A stretch of DNA of 64,000 bases, taken from positions 37,473,236 to 37,537,235 of the forward strand of contig NC_031799.1 in assembly GCF_001522545.3 (NCBI RefSeq). Direction: 5' to 3'. A program made the position numbers and the translations under genes. Position 1 is the first letter of the stretch, and each line of letters starts with the position of its first letter. The notes below the pieces were generated by a model. It ran no database searches and was not told the origin of the DNA. It saw only the letters and a list, made by a program, of their open reading frames with translations. Of the stretch, positions 1 through 13,700 are shown one piece after another. This DNA is from Parus major (taxonomy: Eukaryota > Chordata > Aves > Passeriformes > Paridae).

Positions 1-3000
1 TTTTAATTCATCAGGGCATTCAAATTACAGAGACAGTTTCTAATCTTGAAAGCTATATGTGCTTCTCCTATACTATGCTCCCTGGAGCCTACCTGTGATT
101 GCCAGCTCCAACAAGCTAAGTAAATAAAATACTTTGGGGAGTGGGAATGGAATAATTAAGTGTTAAAATAATCAGACTAGAAAATGCCACTCACCTTTAG
201 AAAACATCTACACTGCTTTTTGCAGGGAGCAGAGACAGTTTTAAATGGCAGCTGGAGGCAATGACAAGTCCTCTTCATTACTCCCCATGATGCAGAAAGA
301 ATCTTGGGAGGCCCCAAGGGAGGCCCTCGTTCATCTGGATAAACAAAGCACCTGGAAAATAAGATAAGCCATTTGTTCTAAAGCCAGTGCATGTTCTGGT
401 ATGGTTTCCTGGAGAGCCCTGTACGTCCAGTTCTGACAGAGTCCTTTTAGATTGATCGCAAGAGGGAGTCTTCCAAGTTCTGCCAGCTTAGTAAATGCTG
501 TGTTCAGGTTACCTAAGCTGTCTTGTAGAAGAGGCATGGTTAGAAGTTAGTGGGAAACAGTAAACAAAACTAAGCATGTAGCAGCTAATGTAACTACACA
601 TTTGGGGCAGAGGAGCAGGTGCTCTTTTGGATGATAGCCACAGTTCAAAGCCTTAATCCATGTGTTTTGATCAGGAGACTGCTGGCAACTGATCAACAAA
701 TGTGACCAAGGCTGACGTCTCCTGTTTGGAGGGTGGTTGGTGTGTGAGAGTGCATGTGTGTTTATAGCTCGAGTCAGGACAGATGATAGGGGTTAGGTAC
801 TCTATTGCAGCAACTCCTCTGCTTCTCATGTTTTGCTTTTTTCTACTTTTTATTTTTACTTTAGTCCAGAATATTTTGGCAAAAATGGAGAGAGAATAAT
901 AGAGAGTTTATATATGTGTATATGTAAGGCTAGGTGTATTACATTCTGGTTGGTGTGAATCTCTGCCTGGCTTGCCACAGAAGAGATTTTAACTAGGTTC
1001 TGCCATTAGTCAGCACTCTAGTCTCAACACTGTAAGTTTTGATCACCCATTTTTCCTGGGTTTCTTAAGCTGTGTTGCACTAAAAGGGGAAGACCTGTCC
1101 TGTTCACACTTGCTTTGCAGTCTTTTGGGTTCACACTACTACAGGCATGCTCAGCCAGTTCAGCTCACTCATCCAGCAGGAAGCTGTCACTTGGCTTTGA
1201 GGGCATTGTTTGCAACCCAATGAGCTTGCTGCTACAGCTTAGAGCAGAAATGAGAATTGACAGAAGAGGGAAGGGCCAGAATGTCTTTTTTCACCACTAA
1301 TCCTGGTTCAAATCAGCCTGAATTGCTTGGTAAACCACACCCATAAATACTTTCAAGCTCTGTAAAGGTTTGACTTCAGTATTTGTTTTAGCTAAAAGTA
1401 TTTCCATAAACTCTGGTAAAACTGTCTAGATGCCAGTGGCGCTTGGCAACAAATAAAACAGTCCTGTGCCCACTTCCAAGGAAACAGCAACTATCCCAAA
1501 TCCAGAAACACTAGCAGATGTGAGCTGGGAAAGCCTGTACCCTGGAGAATGTTTAACCAGGAAAGCAAGCCCTGAGTACCAACTGCACCTGCTCTGGAGA
1601 GGACAGCACCACAAACGCAGGACTGTGGGATTGACTTTCCTGACTCACTGCTCTCCCTCCAGTACTAGGTTACTCCTGCTAGCAAATTGAGAGTGATATT
1701 CACAGCCCTTTCTTTCTCTCCTCAAGCTTCTGGGTACAGCTAATTCTGGTCCATCTGTTGCTGAAGGCAGGGTTAGTACTGAAGAAAGGAAAAGCAAGTT
1801 TGCTGTGCTCTTGCCTGTACTACAGGATTCCTGTGCTAAAGTCGCAGAGTCCTTCCTCGACGCAGCTCTCCGTGCTATGGTGACAGGTAATAGTCCTGGT
1901 AAAAGTGCCTGCAAGGGCTGGGCTGCAGCTCAGCTCAGGGAATGTTTCTAAAACTAGTTCAGTCTCAGTGCTGGAGAAGCTCTTGAGATTTCAAATGACC
2001 CTTACTTTTGCTAAACTGCTGAGAGCTGTATAGACTATGCTGGTCCTGCAGCACTGTCACAGTGCTGGACCTGTGCAGATGTGAGCTATTACCTCTCCAC
2101 CTCAGTAGGACTTGGGCTTTACATGCTATGACAAAACAAGCACTGGGAGGAGAGAGGCCAGATGGAGGTGGAGATGAAAAGGCACAGAACACGAAGAAGA
2201 AATGTGGTACTACTCACCATTAAACATTTTTGAGCAAAACTCATCTGTGTGTCATCTGTCCCCATTCATCTCTTTCATTATATATATCAGATATTTTTAG
2301 TCTATTGGCTTTTGGATTTATTGCTTTCCTTTCAGTTTGAAAATAAAGGGGGAAAATTGCATGCTTTCATAGATAGGCAGCAGCTGCTGCAAATGTTGCT
2401 TCCTAAACCAATATAATGAGTAAGTTTAAATTTAAATTCAAAGTACTGTTACAAAAAAAGACTCAATTTTCCATTTCTTGCACACCCAATACCACTGGTG
2501 GTATCAAGACCTGAGTCTACATCACTCTGCCTGGGAAAACATTAAAAAATAAAGCCAACAAATCATGCTAGTTCTGTCAGTGAGTCAGGGAGCATCTTCC
2601 CGTATTTGAACAAACCCTGGTGAATTTAATGGATGTTCTGTGATCCTGCTTCTGAGAATGGTCTTCATTTAATCTGTTTGCTCTTCACCCTGCAAAGCAA
2701 CGTGGTTTGCCATGCTGTGGCTGGGATGTGGTTCCTGTTGTCTGCTGGAGCCATGCAGTCTTCCAAGAAAGGCACCACATTGAGAGCATGAGCAGAGGTC
2801 AGCTTGGACCCTGATACCAGGTCTAGTGTGACCAAGGATTAAGGCATTGCTTTTGCATGGTGGGTTTCCCAGGTATTGCAGCTGGACGTGGTAGTATCAC
2901 AACTAAACTCTTTCTGTAGATTAGGGTGAACTTTTCTCCATGTTTTCTTACCCAAGAACTTACACCACTTCTCACAATTTGACCTGCTTGCGGGAAAGAG

Positions 3001-5057
3001 GGTATTTTTTGTGTAACAGTATCAGCTGCAGACTCATCAATGATGCAGCCTCCTCCCACTTCTCCCTGTCCCAGGATGTTTTCTGCACTGTGGGGAAGAT
3101 ACACAGATTGGGAAAGTCACACTTGATGTGAATGGAGGATGGTATTAATTTTTACAACTTCCAGAGTCTTTGTGTCTCTAAGTAGTATGTGTAATAAAAA
3201 GGAGTACAGAAAGCTATTTACAATTTTATTAACATGTATATTTTGTCTTTTATTTACTGTGTATGGAAACCCCATTAATTTATCATGGCTTTGGAAATCT
3301 GTATTTGTGCATTATTTCCTCTTCATGTATAAAGCATCAGACATCAGACATGTACAGACACATCAAAATAAGTAAGTAGAAAGGGCTGTGCTGTGCTGTG
3401 CTGTGCAGAAAAACTGCCCAGTTCAGGACAGACAAAGGGTCTGTCATTGCTGCTGCTGTGGATAACAGTGGCCTTTAAAACTGTTTCCAAAGTGCAGATG
3501 TACAACTTCTACCTCTCCAGCAATTAAAAGAATACACTAGCTAGGATATGAGATACATTTGCATTGCCTTAAAAGACATAAACCTGAAATGGAAATAAAA
3601 ATAACAAGAATTTTTTTCAAGTGGAAAATTAGAGACAGGTGAGAAGGGCAAAATGTAAGCAGGTTTTTCACATCAGCAATTCTTTCAGGCTCTTGATTAT
3701 TAATTTTTAAAAACTGGCTTCTTATTTTTTCCTGCTTAAATGTTTAAGGGTGTTTCCTGTAAAACTGTTGAAAACTAGCTTCAATAGTTGAGTACAGGGA
3801 AAAACTAAGAGAACACGTGGTGCTAAGCAGAAGAGTCATGCAACCAGTCTGTGTGAAGATACTTCCCTGCGTAAGTATTTATGTAAGCAAAACCCACTAA
3901 ATACCTTTGAAGACTAAACTGAGAAATCCAAATGTTGAAGATTTTGTTGGAAGCAAAGATCTTCTTAGAGGGAGTAATCTGTAGACACCCCCTTCTCTGA
4001 TCTCATTTTCCCCGGCTAAAATAAGCCAGGCTTTTCACTAAGTATTTATCAATATTATTAGGGCAAGAGAAGGAGTACAGTCCCGTATTCTGAAGCTGAG
4101 TTTCTGTAAAGAAACAGGAACCTGACTTTTTGGTTCCCATGGAAGAGCTGTTTTTGCAGTGTTACAACATGCAGCTCCCCTTGGTGTCCACTGGAATTTG
4201 ATGAGTTTCTAAAAGCTGCCTTTTGGCAGCATGAATAACCAGGCATACAAATAATCTCTGATGTCTTCCTGGCTGTAGCAGTTTATCAGTAGCACTGAGA
4301 GAATAACATGCCTCTATCTCTGAAAGGAGGCTTCCAGGAGCTGCCTGCAGCTTAGAGACACAGACAGAAAGTGTTGCTGGCTCTTTAGCATAGGCACAGG
4401 TAAGAAAGTTCAGTCTTGTCATCAAGGAGGAGTGGGAGGAAGTGTAAGGGACTTTCTGAGAGCATCCTCAAAGGGCTCTAATGTGGCATATGCCAGCTAA
4501 GAGTTTCTTGTAATTGCAACTGTCCCATAAAAGAAAGAGTGCAAGTGAGTACAGAGAGATAGGCAGCAGTGCAAACCTCAGTCTGTTGTGAGTCAGTTAC
4601 AGGTGACATACACCTGGCACTGTAAAGATGCTTGCAGCCAGCTCTTACAGTTAATGCAGTTCCAGAGCCAAGAGCAGCTTTGACACTTGCTCACTCATTA
4701 TTAAACATCAGAATATTATTTGCTGCTGCTTCTGTCCTAAAAGTCATCCAGACTAGAACTGCAGGTGCTGCACTTTGGTATGAATCATAGCGTAAATATT
4801 GCCACAGTCACTGCTTGTCACAAACAGGTTTATTTCAAAATGATCATTGCCAAATTCCTCCTTTGTATGGCTGTTTTACAATTCTTCCTCTATTCCTGTC
4901 AGCATACTTGACACTGGGAGGTGAGAGAGATGGTCTTGTTTTTGTCCCTCCTCACCCTTGGAGGTACAATCTGTACAATTCACCTGTGAAAGAAGGTGAG
5001 GGTTCTCTCATTTGACCATTCCATAAGATAAACAAACATGCTAACTTCACACCATTT
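1..5057. other. Non-coding stretch, left edge
   Basis: No recognised gene, RNA gene or transposon. Only short chance reading frames are present, plus a short pentanucleotide run (GTGCT units) near 3388-3407. One block at 352-521 on the - strand looks faintly exon-like and is listed separately. It may be intergenic or intron of a gene outside the window; the sequence does not decide. Confidence 0.6.
352..521 (-). other. Possible coding exon, unidentified
   Basis: On the - strand an open frame runs through 537-331. Within it, a block from 521 to 352 is bounded by an acceptor-like site (pyrimidine-rich CCTCTTCTAC then AAG) and a good donor (TTCCAG followed by GTGC). The translated block has a protein-like, leucine/alanine-rich composition (for example LNTAFTKLAELGRLPLAI) without low complexity. 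I do not recognise the family, and no partner exon was found nearby, so it may be chance or one exon of a gene lying mostly left of the window. Confidence 0.2.
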
Positions 5058-5130
5058 TTGTTGGTTTATTTTTGTTTTGGTTGGGTGGGGGGTATTTGTT
5101 TGTTTCTTTTGTTTGTTTGTTTGCTCCCAG
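5058..5130. repeat. T/G-rich simple repeat, (GTTT)n-like
   Basis: Imperfect run of TTTG/GTTT units with a short G7-type interruption. It has low complexity and no coding meaning. Confidence 0.7.
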
Positions 5131-5169
5131 TTTTTTCCAATATAACCATAAATCTGATTTCCTCCACAG

Positions 5170-5457
5170 CAACGCATTCTGGTAAAATAAGGGGAGGTGT
5201 CTGGTGCAGGAAGACCCTGGAGTGCAATGCTGCAGTGGCTGAAGTCTCTGCCTGGGAACGCAGCATTGCACAATCATCAAATTGCATAGCACAGCTTGGC
5301 CTGACCCCATCTTCTCCCCTCTCTCACCTCCTGTCTGTCTGTACAGGGGCTTCTGGGGAGATACGGGGCATTGCAGCAAGATGGACACATCTCTCATCAG
5401 ACCTCCAGCCATCCCAGCCTTTGCAACATCGTGCCTTCAGGCTATCTGTCAGCCAGG
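5170..5457 (+). other. Exon-like block, possible lncRNA exon
   Basis: The block is preceded by a pyrimidine-rich acceptor (GATTTCCTCCACAG) and followed by a donor-like GCCAGG|GTAAGA. The frame stays open across it (part of a 148-codon frame), but the peptide resembles no family I know. It could be an exon of a non-coding transcript on the + strand or a chance pairing of splice-like sites. Confidence 0.2.
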
Positions 5458-6143
5458 GTAAGAATCCGGTAAACAAGAGCACAAATCAAAAAACAACATT
5501 GTGACCTATTTAATGGGAAAAAGACTATGTCGACCCAAGCTGCTGGCAAAACTTGTTTGATTGCAATACCTGCTAGCCAAGTAAGTCATGTGTGGGGCAC
5601 ATGCATTTAAAGTTACCATGCTAGCAGGGTTGCTGCTCCACACTTTTAAACACTTCTGTAAAGGCTTGGTTGGATGGCAATGTATGCAGGCAGGCACATG
5701 CTACTTCTGCAGCAACAAGAAGAGTCTGAGACTTGTTTCTCAAAGCCAATCATAATGCCTTTCTTGGTCAAGCATTCTAGACATCCATAATATCTTCCCA
5801 TGTTAGTGGTATGTGGATGTCCCCCTGTGACCAGGCTCCATTCCAAAGAACACACTATAGAGGACACTGTTTTTCACTCTGTCTTCTGCTGCATGCTTTC
5901 CATTACCTCCTCCATGCAGATAGCTGGGCAACAATTTGAGAAGAATGAAAGCAAAGGTTTGCAGGGATGTTTACAGCACAGGGGATGACTTTTGAGTCAG
6001 AGAGGGGGGACAGGCAACAAACCAAACACATCTATTCCAGTCTGAGTAAGCTCTGAAGAAACTAAATTATTCCAGTGACAAAAGAAAATTCTACAAAAGA
6101 CATGGTAAGACAAGAAGGCATAAAGCAAGGCTCAAAGTCTAGT

Positions 6144-6160
6144 AAAAAAAAAAAAAAAAA
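6144..6160. repeat. Poly(A) run, 17 nt
   Basis: Uninterrupted A17. No recognisable retroelement body lies directly upstream, so it is a plain homopolymer here. Confidence 0.8.
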
Positions 6161-7018
6161 GCCATAAAAAAGTCTATGTAAAACAGCAGCTTTGATCTTC
6201 TGCCCTAACTCTGCCGGTTTCCATGTACAAGTAATGTGGCTGCAGATCTCATCTGTGATTGGAATAGCTTCATCAACTCTTGCCTGAAGAAGATGTCCAG
6301 CTTGTGATGCTCAGAACACTCTCCTCCACATATCAGTGCAATCACAATTTTTAACAGAAGAAACCAGGAGATACTGAAGAAGAATGAGAAGCTTCCTTCT
6401 GTCATGAAACACACTGTACACAAACAGGAACACTACCACCATAGATTCACTGTATTCAAGCCCTCAGTTTGGACCCTTTGGACATTGGAGATATATATAT
6501 ATAACTATGAAATATTGCTGTAACACTAGTACAGGTTGAAACAAAACACTAGTGATCCTCATACACTTCATTGCAGAAAGCAACCCTGGCAAAAACTGCT
6601 GTGTGGTCTTCACAGCAGCTTTGGGGAAGGAAAAAAAATTGCTTAATAGTTCCACCTGGCCTCCACAGCATACAATTTGCTTACACAACTCTTAGAAATT
6701 TGTTAATTTCTCAAGTCAGGTGTTAAAAATGTCAGGTTACTCTCCACTTAGTCCTCTGAGAAATACTGTCTTAAATTATACACTCTTCAAAAGACACTTT
6801 ATTCAGTAGACTGCATATAAGTGCCCTATAATTAGTTTTTTATTTTAGTCGTTCTGAAGTATAGTATAGTGCTGGGAAAAAAATGATGCAGTGCATTATA
6901 AGTGCATAGAAGACTTAGTGTTATCCGCTACTCCCTGAGCAGAAAAAACCCAATTCTTCCATCCCAATGAAGCAGAGAACTTAGGTATTTAGGGCTTAGT
7001 CCTGCAAACATTTAAAAG

Positions 7019-7045
7019 TGTGTGTGTCTGTCTGTGTGTGTGTGT
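7019..7045. repeat. (TG)n microsatellite
   Basis: TG dinucleotides interrupted by two TCTG units. Confidence 0.85.
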
Positions 7046-9174
7046 AGTATATTCATGTGAGTGAACGGACAGAATTAAACGAGACCACTTCTGTGGATGG
7101 TTTTTCAGTGTCTTCAGAACTGGCATGACTGGACGTTCCTGCCAACTGGTGTAGAAATGCCATCTATAGAAATGGAAAAGTGTTCTATTTTTAAAAAGTG
7201 TATTGAATAATGGATTACTCAGGCAATATATTGACTTTCAGTGATGATTCTTTCATCTTAGTTGTTTTTCTAAGATGCTTTTTTAGGAAAATGACTGATG
7301 CTTCTTATCAATGTTGGTTTCTACTACTGATGAGAAGCACATTGTCACATCCTCCTTGGCAGATGCAGGATGCTTAATCTTTAGTGATTTCACTTAACCC
7401 AGAAGACTCCACCTAATCAGAAGCAGTCAAACAGAAAAGCAAAACTCATCCTGCCTTTGCCTCCTTCTTTTTCTGTAGGATGCCTGCTGCAGTGCAAAGT
7501 CTTGAGCTCCATAGACAAGGATATTGCACTGCCCATTTGCTTCAACACACTTCAGTTTCTTTACAAAAGAAGCACAGGTAGGAATCATTCTTTTAACCTA
7601 AAATTCATCATTCCAAGAATCTATCAGACTTCAGTAATAACACAGAGGTAGCTGTGGGTTCTTCTGCAAGTAAATGAGAGAGCAGCTGTGGAGATAGATG
7701 TTAACATGGATTGCAGAAGAAGTAGTGTGAGGGTAGAACCAATGCATTTTCATTATTTTTGGGACTCTTTTGTCTCCTGTTCATTCTTTTTTCTCTGTAT
7801 CTCTTCCCATCCTCACTGAGCAAGTGAAAGCTGTGCCACAGATAGGAGCTATAGATGCTCAGATCAGGGAACATTGCAGTGCAGCTGCCAAGCACTGGTT
7901 TGTGGCAGCTGTGGTCTCCCTGGCTTTCCCTCAGCAGAGGCTCTGGTTTGGTTTTCTTCTTTCCCATCAAAAAGCTTCCTTCCAAGCAACAGGAGATTCT
8001 CTCCAAGCAGGAGATTTCTCCCTTTCACACCTGATTTGTGATGGCTAATGCCCTCAAAAGATACAGCAGGGAAATGACACATGGATGTGGTGCCCTAGAT
8101 CTTGTATTCTCTATCAGAAAACAGAAACAGGAGGCACTGATGGTCTGACTAAGGGAGTGGGAGCAGGACAAGTGTGAATCTCACCATTTTTTCTGTATTG
8201 CCTACCTAGCAAAACCCTTACTCGCACACTTTGAGCTCAGCCTACATAAGGATGCACAGTAAGGCACTGTGTGCTTCACTATGATTCATGTGAAACTTGA
8301 ATATTTTCTTGGCTAGGAAAGCTGTTTCAGAAACGTGAGGTAACCCTGGTGGTTCCCAGAACCAGTGGGAGAGAGGAACAAAATGGAAATAGTGGGGGGA
8401 AATAGGCAATGATGAGCAAGTCAATTATGCATATACACAACTGCAGGTACATAACTGAAGGTAAGGATAAGGTTGTCCAGGGACCTGAGGATAAAACTGT
8501 TCCTTTATGATATATCTCCCTTGCTTAGCATTCTTAAGAGCCATCCACAGCCCTGGTATCTGTACTCTTGAAAAAAACCTCACTGCACCCTGCAGCTGAG
8601 TGTCATGAATGTACCTTTGCTCTAGTATATGAGAACAAGTAACCAGTATCCTCTTGGATTTCTCTGCTTGAGGAGGATAGCAAAAAGTCAGCCAAGTCAG
8701 CCAAGACCTCACTGGGCCATGATATTTCTAGATGTTATTTTCTCCTTCCAGACTGTAGTGAATTCAGGATGCAGAACTACATCTGAGCTGAATTGAATTA
8801 CAAACCCAGTTCATGAATTCTTGTCTTTCCAGTGTTGTTCATAAAAAAAGGTTCAAGCCCTTGTCAAAGAACATACCAGCAATTCAGCTTAAAAAGAAAA
8901 ATAAATTAAAATCAGTTTGAGAATTGGCTTTCATCTTCCTCCGCTAAAGTCTGGGCAGAGCTGCAGCAACACATACGCTGATTTGTCAGCCCAAAAAATT
9001 TGTTTCTGCAGACAGGATCTAGCTAGGAAAATATGTAGAAACAAGTCCTGACAGTTGTGTGGAGGTTTTACAGAGACATTGGTCCTGAATTATTTTTAGG
9101 CTTGTTCCTCTACTCCCTCACAGGTCTTGATTAACAAAGTGTTGTTAGTTAAAGTTCGTGGAAGACGAAGGTGT

Positions 9175-9241
9175 TTAATCAATGCAAAATACTACCTTTA
9201 GTAGTGATTAATCAATGCAAAATGTTACCTTTAGTAGTGAT
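9175..9241. repeat. Tandem duplication, 33-bp unit, two copies
   Basis: Two adjacent 33-bp copies start TTAATCAATGCAAAAT and end CTTTAGTAGTGA. They differ at only two positions near the middle (ACTACC against GTTACC), so this is a recent local duplication. Confidence 0.85.
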
Positions 9242-10673
9242 ACCACTACAGTGAGGTATTTTATTATCTCTTTTTAATTTTGTTTTGATTATCTTCAACC
9301 AAGATCTAGCCAAAAACACACAATGTGCATTAATGCAATATCTAGAGTGGCTGTTGACCTCTGCTTTTCTCAAAGGATAGAGATAAGGTAAGACTAGTAC
9401 TTAATTAAATCAAATTTTACAGAGTGAATGGTCTTGGTGATAAAGCTTGGGGGCAGGAGGGAAGAAGAGTTTATTTTTGCTATTTTTTTATTTTGAAGAA
9501 TTTGAAGCATTAAAGAGCACTATAAAGGACTAGGAACTGACTTGATAGGTGGAAAAGTCAGGGGAAATGCTAGAAAATCCCACATATTCTGCTTAATCCA
9601 ATTGTCAGTCATTTCTAGCAACTCTGTCCTTTGTCTGTCTTCATCTTCACTCTGCATGAGGAGCCATCAGCACACACAACCTTAGTCATCTGAGGGAAGA
9701 TTAGGAGAAAGACCACTGGCGGCAGAGGGGCTCGCGGCTAAGGAGATGGACTTCTACCTCACTGAGGTTACTGCAGGAGGAGCAAACAACCTCAGTGGCA
9801 CTGGGTTTGTACAGAATCATCAGACAGGCACAAAATTCGCCTTGAGTCGAGGTGAAAAGGGCATGCTACAGCCAAAGCTAAAACATGCAGACATATGCAT
9901 GCTAGACATTCTGGTATCATTTAAAAATATGTTCATATTGATTCTGGTTTGAAAGCTAACATGAAAAACCAGACAGCTGTCTGAGTCAGAATTTTCTAAA
10001 CTCTTTCTTAAAGACTTTTCTTGGTGACTCTTTGATTTAATGTCTCCAGTCCCCCTCAGACAAATAAGACAACTGAAGACTTGCATAGTGGGAAATAGGC
10101 AGTGCAGATCTTAAATCTGGCCAAATACAGAAAGAAGTATGGGCTAGTCCCAGCTGGATTTTGCCACTTCTGCTTGGTTCTTCCTTCAGTGTGTAGTAAA
10201 GAAGAAGAGAAAACAGCTTTCTGAATGGTATTAGAAATCATTAGACAACCAAGTCTAATCCAGTATTTGATTATTAAAGTATTCTGTTGTTTTAGTTTTA
10301 AATACTGCTTTACAGGGAGACATTTTTAGTAATATTATGATAGGGCATTTTAATTGAAATTATTATAGTCTGCTAAATACAGAACATTGCTGATGTTTTT
10401 CCATTAATAACTGGCCCTTCTTTCTACAAATTTTAATTTACAATCTGTGAATGGTTTAGGACAGTACAAACTCAGCCCATTGAACAACAGATGAAATAAT
10501 GTTCTCATTATTATAATGATTTAATATTTGAGTTATGGATATATTTTTTCATGAAACCCAGGAAGAAAACAGCTGTGCCAGTATGGAGCCATTTTTGGGT
10601 GTCCGTGCCTTGTTACAATGTAAGACTATTTAGGGTGGATGTCCAGCTGTGCTAATGTAGTATTACTGCATGG

Positions 10674-10765
10674 AAAAAAAAAAAAAAAAAAAAGCAGCAC
10701 AAAATTCAAGCTAATTTACTTGGGGGGGGGAGGGGGAATAATATATATATATTTTTTTTTAATAT
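10674..10765. repeat. Low-complexity cluster: A21, G-run, (AT)n, T-run
   Basis: A21 at 10674-10694, a G8-A-G5 run at 10723-10736, then AT dinucleotides and a run of T. The G-run sits between homopolymers and is a likely place for sequencing error. Confidence 0.8.
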
Positions 10766-13700
10766 TTGCCACTGTACATATAGTCAAAATGGTCAAAAAA
10801 TAAGGAGTTCTTAGGTAAACTGTAGACTGCTACTATGTTGATTATTTTGTATATTTCTGCACTTTCTTTCTCCGTTCCTTCCTCTCTGTCTGTCTTCATC
10901 ATAGTATTTGGGGAACCTTTTGCAGGTAGCTTGTGAATGTACCTAGTTCCAGTTCCAAGTGTCAGGACTGAGGGCCCCTGAAAATTTGCACTGAAACCTG
11001 CACCAAGGAAAGCCTTTGTTAACAGACAAGTTAGCTGGAGCAGACTGCATTCACCCTGGCAAAACCCTTATACACAGCCTCTGTTTTGAACAGTTACTTG
11101 TTTAGCCAAAAACAAAGTCCTTAAAAAAAAAGTTAGCTGGGGGAAACAGCCGGCACTCTGGATTGCACTGTGTGCTCAAGTGTCTGCCCTTCATGCTAAT
11201 GGGAGGGCTTGGGACCACTGTCAGGGGGCAGGAGAGCAGAAGGCAACCCAGGTACACGGCATCGGGACAGGCTCTGAACAAAGGGTTTCATCACCACCTT
11301 TCCAGCCACGGGCAAAGGCCAGATTTTTTGTATTAGATCATGGATATGGTCAGTAATGAGTTGTTTGCAGGCCAGTGTGTAAAACAGCTTACTTAGCTGA
11401 TATCCAAGTCTGACTTTGAGCAATAGAGCTCAGGGAGCAAGGAATCTGCAGGTAGAGTACACTATATGTGAATGGTGAGACTTGGCTTGAGCAGGGCCCA
11501 GTATTAGGCAGCAGAACCAGAGTCCAGCATAGCTGTAAGCTACTGTAGGCACCATCATGACCACTCCAGGTGAGCCCACTTTTCTGGTAATGCATGCACA
11601 CCAAGAAATAGCCTTCCACAAAAGCAGCGGAAGACTCTGGTGACAAGGATGAGAAATGATTGTGTGAATACTGTGTCAGTCACTCACAGTGCTCTTCTTC
11701 AAGCCCGGGGGCAAGGTCTAGAAAAATCCCTGTGGATGTTTCCTTATGAAGCAAGAGGAAATTGCATAAGCTTATATATAGCTGCCCATGAGACAAGTTT
11801 GAGAAGCAGCATTCAACCCTCAGCTCTGCAGCTGCTGCACTATGTATGGCCTTGTCGTGCAGTCATCACGAACATTGCTGCAAAGCAAAACAGTTTCCTA
11901 AAGTATCTTGTTTCATGCTGGCCACTAACTAAATCAGCTTCACTTCATATCCAGATGACTCTTGCACACACTCACTTTCAGATGGCAAATGAACAGCCAG
12001 TGCAGAAGTCATTTGCCTTCTGCTGTGCTGTCCTGAAGCTTGCAGCATACATTTAGGATGTCTCACAGACTGAGGCTGATCAAAGGAGATCAAAAGAAAT
12101 TCTGCTCTACTGATAATGTGAAGATTCAAATCAAGAAGGTTCTTGGTGGCCATAAAGGTTCTATAAAAGACCTGGTGTAGTGTGTCTGCCACAGTGATCA
12201 AGCAGTTATTAAAATATATTATAATGCAATTCTGGCAGCAACTGCCAGAGCATCAATGGGCTGAGAATGCTCCAACTAACTCACTCTCAGAGACTGACAA
12301 GGCAATGTGCATTTCACTCATTTATATCACATGTGTGATCATATTCCCCAGACTAGGTAAACCTTGCATTTATCTTGACTGGCAGAAATAAGAAAAGTGA
12401 TGTGATGCATTACAATTTACTGTGGCTAATCATGGTATTGAAGAACCTACAGTAATTTTTTAATAGTCATTCATTTTATTTTGGTGGCCATAGCTGCACG
12501 TTACTGCTTCTTCTTTCCTCAGTCTTTCTGTTTGTAAAGCAGAAATAACAGCAGGTGTGAGTCACCACTGCTCTTACCCAAAAAAACACATGCAGTCATT
12601 TTGCTTTTACCTGATTTTCAGGAAAACAAACTTTAGACCCATGTTTGATTGTTTCAATAGCCTCTCTCCTCTTCTGCAAGTAGCTTTTGTTTAATCTTCT
12701 CTCACATGATCTGTTAATGAAGCCCAGACTGTAACTTTTAAGTTTAAAAATAATTCCTCGCCTCACTCACAGTCTCTAACCTTATCATGGGAAATGCTTT
12801 CCAGCATGTCAACTTGCCCTTTAGACACTACTGCTCCAAGAGACAGATTTGTCTTCCATGCTATGCAACTGTTTACAATGGCTTGCAGAAACACAAACAT
12901 AATCAAACACTAAAAGATTTATACTTCTCTGAACTTTATTAGTTTCCATCTCAAAATAGAAATGTTGGATCATTAAACAAAAACAAAATGTGATTTCAAA
13001 TCTTAAATAGTATGTGAAATCATTCCTACACCTTCTTTGAATTATGTTAAAATGCTTTCACTATGATCTGTAGAGTACTGATGGGCAGTAAAAAATTTAT
13101 TTTGGTCAGAGGAATTTTACAATACAGACTGGATTTACAGCTTCCAATTTGTTAGAATAAAATTTTAAATTACGAGAGTCAGGAAATGGTAAATACTTTT
13201 GAGGTTTTTTTAATATCCTTCTTAGTCTTAGGAGGAAAAAACACCAATTATCTTTAAATTTTAGACAAACATCAATACAATGTGAAAATTGTTCTACATT
13301 TGTGAACTTCTACATCAACAATTCAAGATGATACTTTCCTGCATACTCCCATTATTTCCCTTGGTTAGCTTTCAGATCTCCCAAAACACAGAAATTGCCA
13401 CCTGCCAGAAATCAGGAAAAGATACTGAGTAGTGAGTATTACTCATTAAGAGTATTAATCAATCAAATTGAAGTTTCAAATTTTAAGCATGTGAGTTACA
13501 CCATGGTCAAAGCTTCAAAGCTGACTTCAAACATGACTCAGTATTTAACCTCTGTAAAAAAAAATAAGGTAAAATAAAAAAGAAAACAAAATAACTGTAT
13601 TTCCCCACACACATACAAAAAATACCTCCATCAAAAAACCTCACAGCAACAGAATACTGCTTTTGAGAAACCCTAACCCTGAAGTAATGTAAGACCCCCA

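Noticed and set aside
8425..8712. 95-codon - strand frame with a possible donor
   Set aside because: The peptide looks fairly balanced, but the acceptor side is poor and no family match comes to mind; left out as unsupported.
13668..13682. Telomere-like CCCTAACCCT
   Set aside because: Fewer than two full hexamer units; expected by chance in 64 kb.
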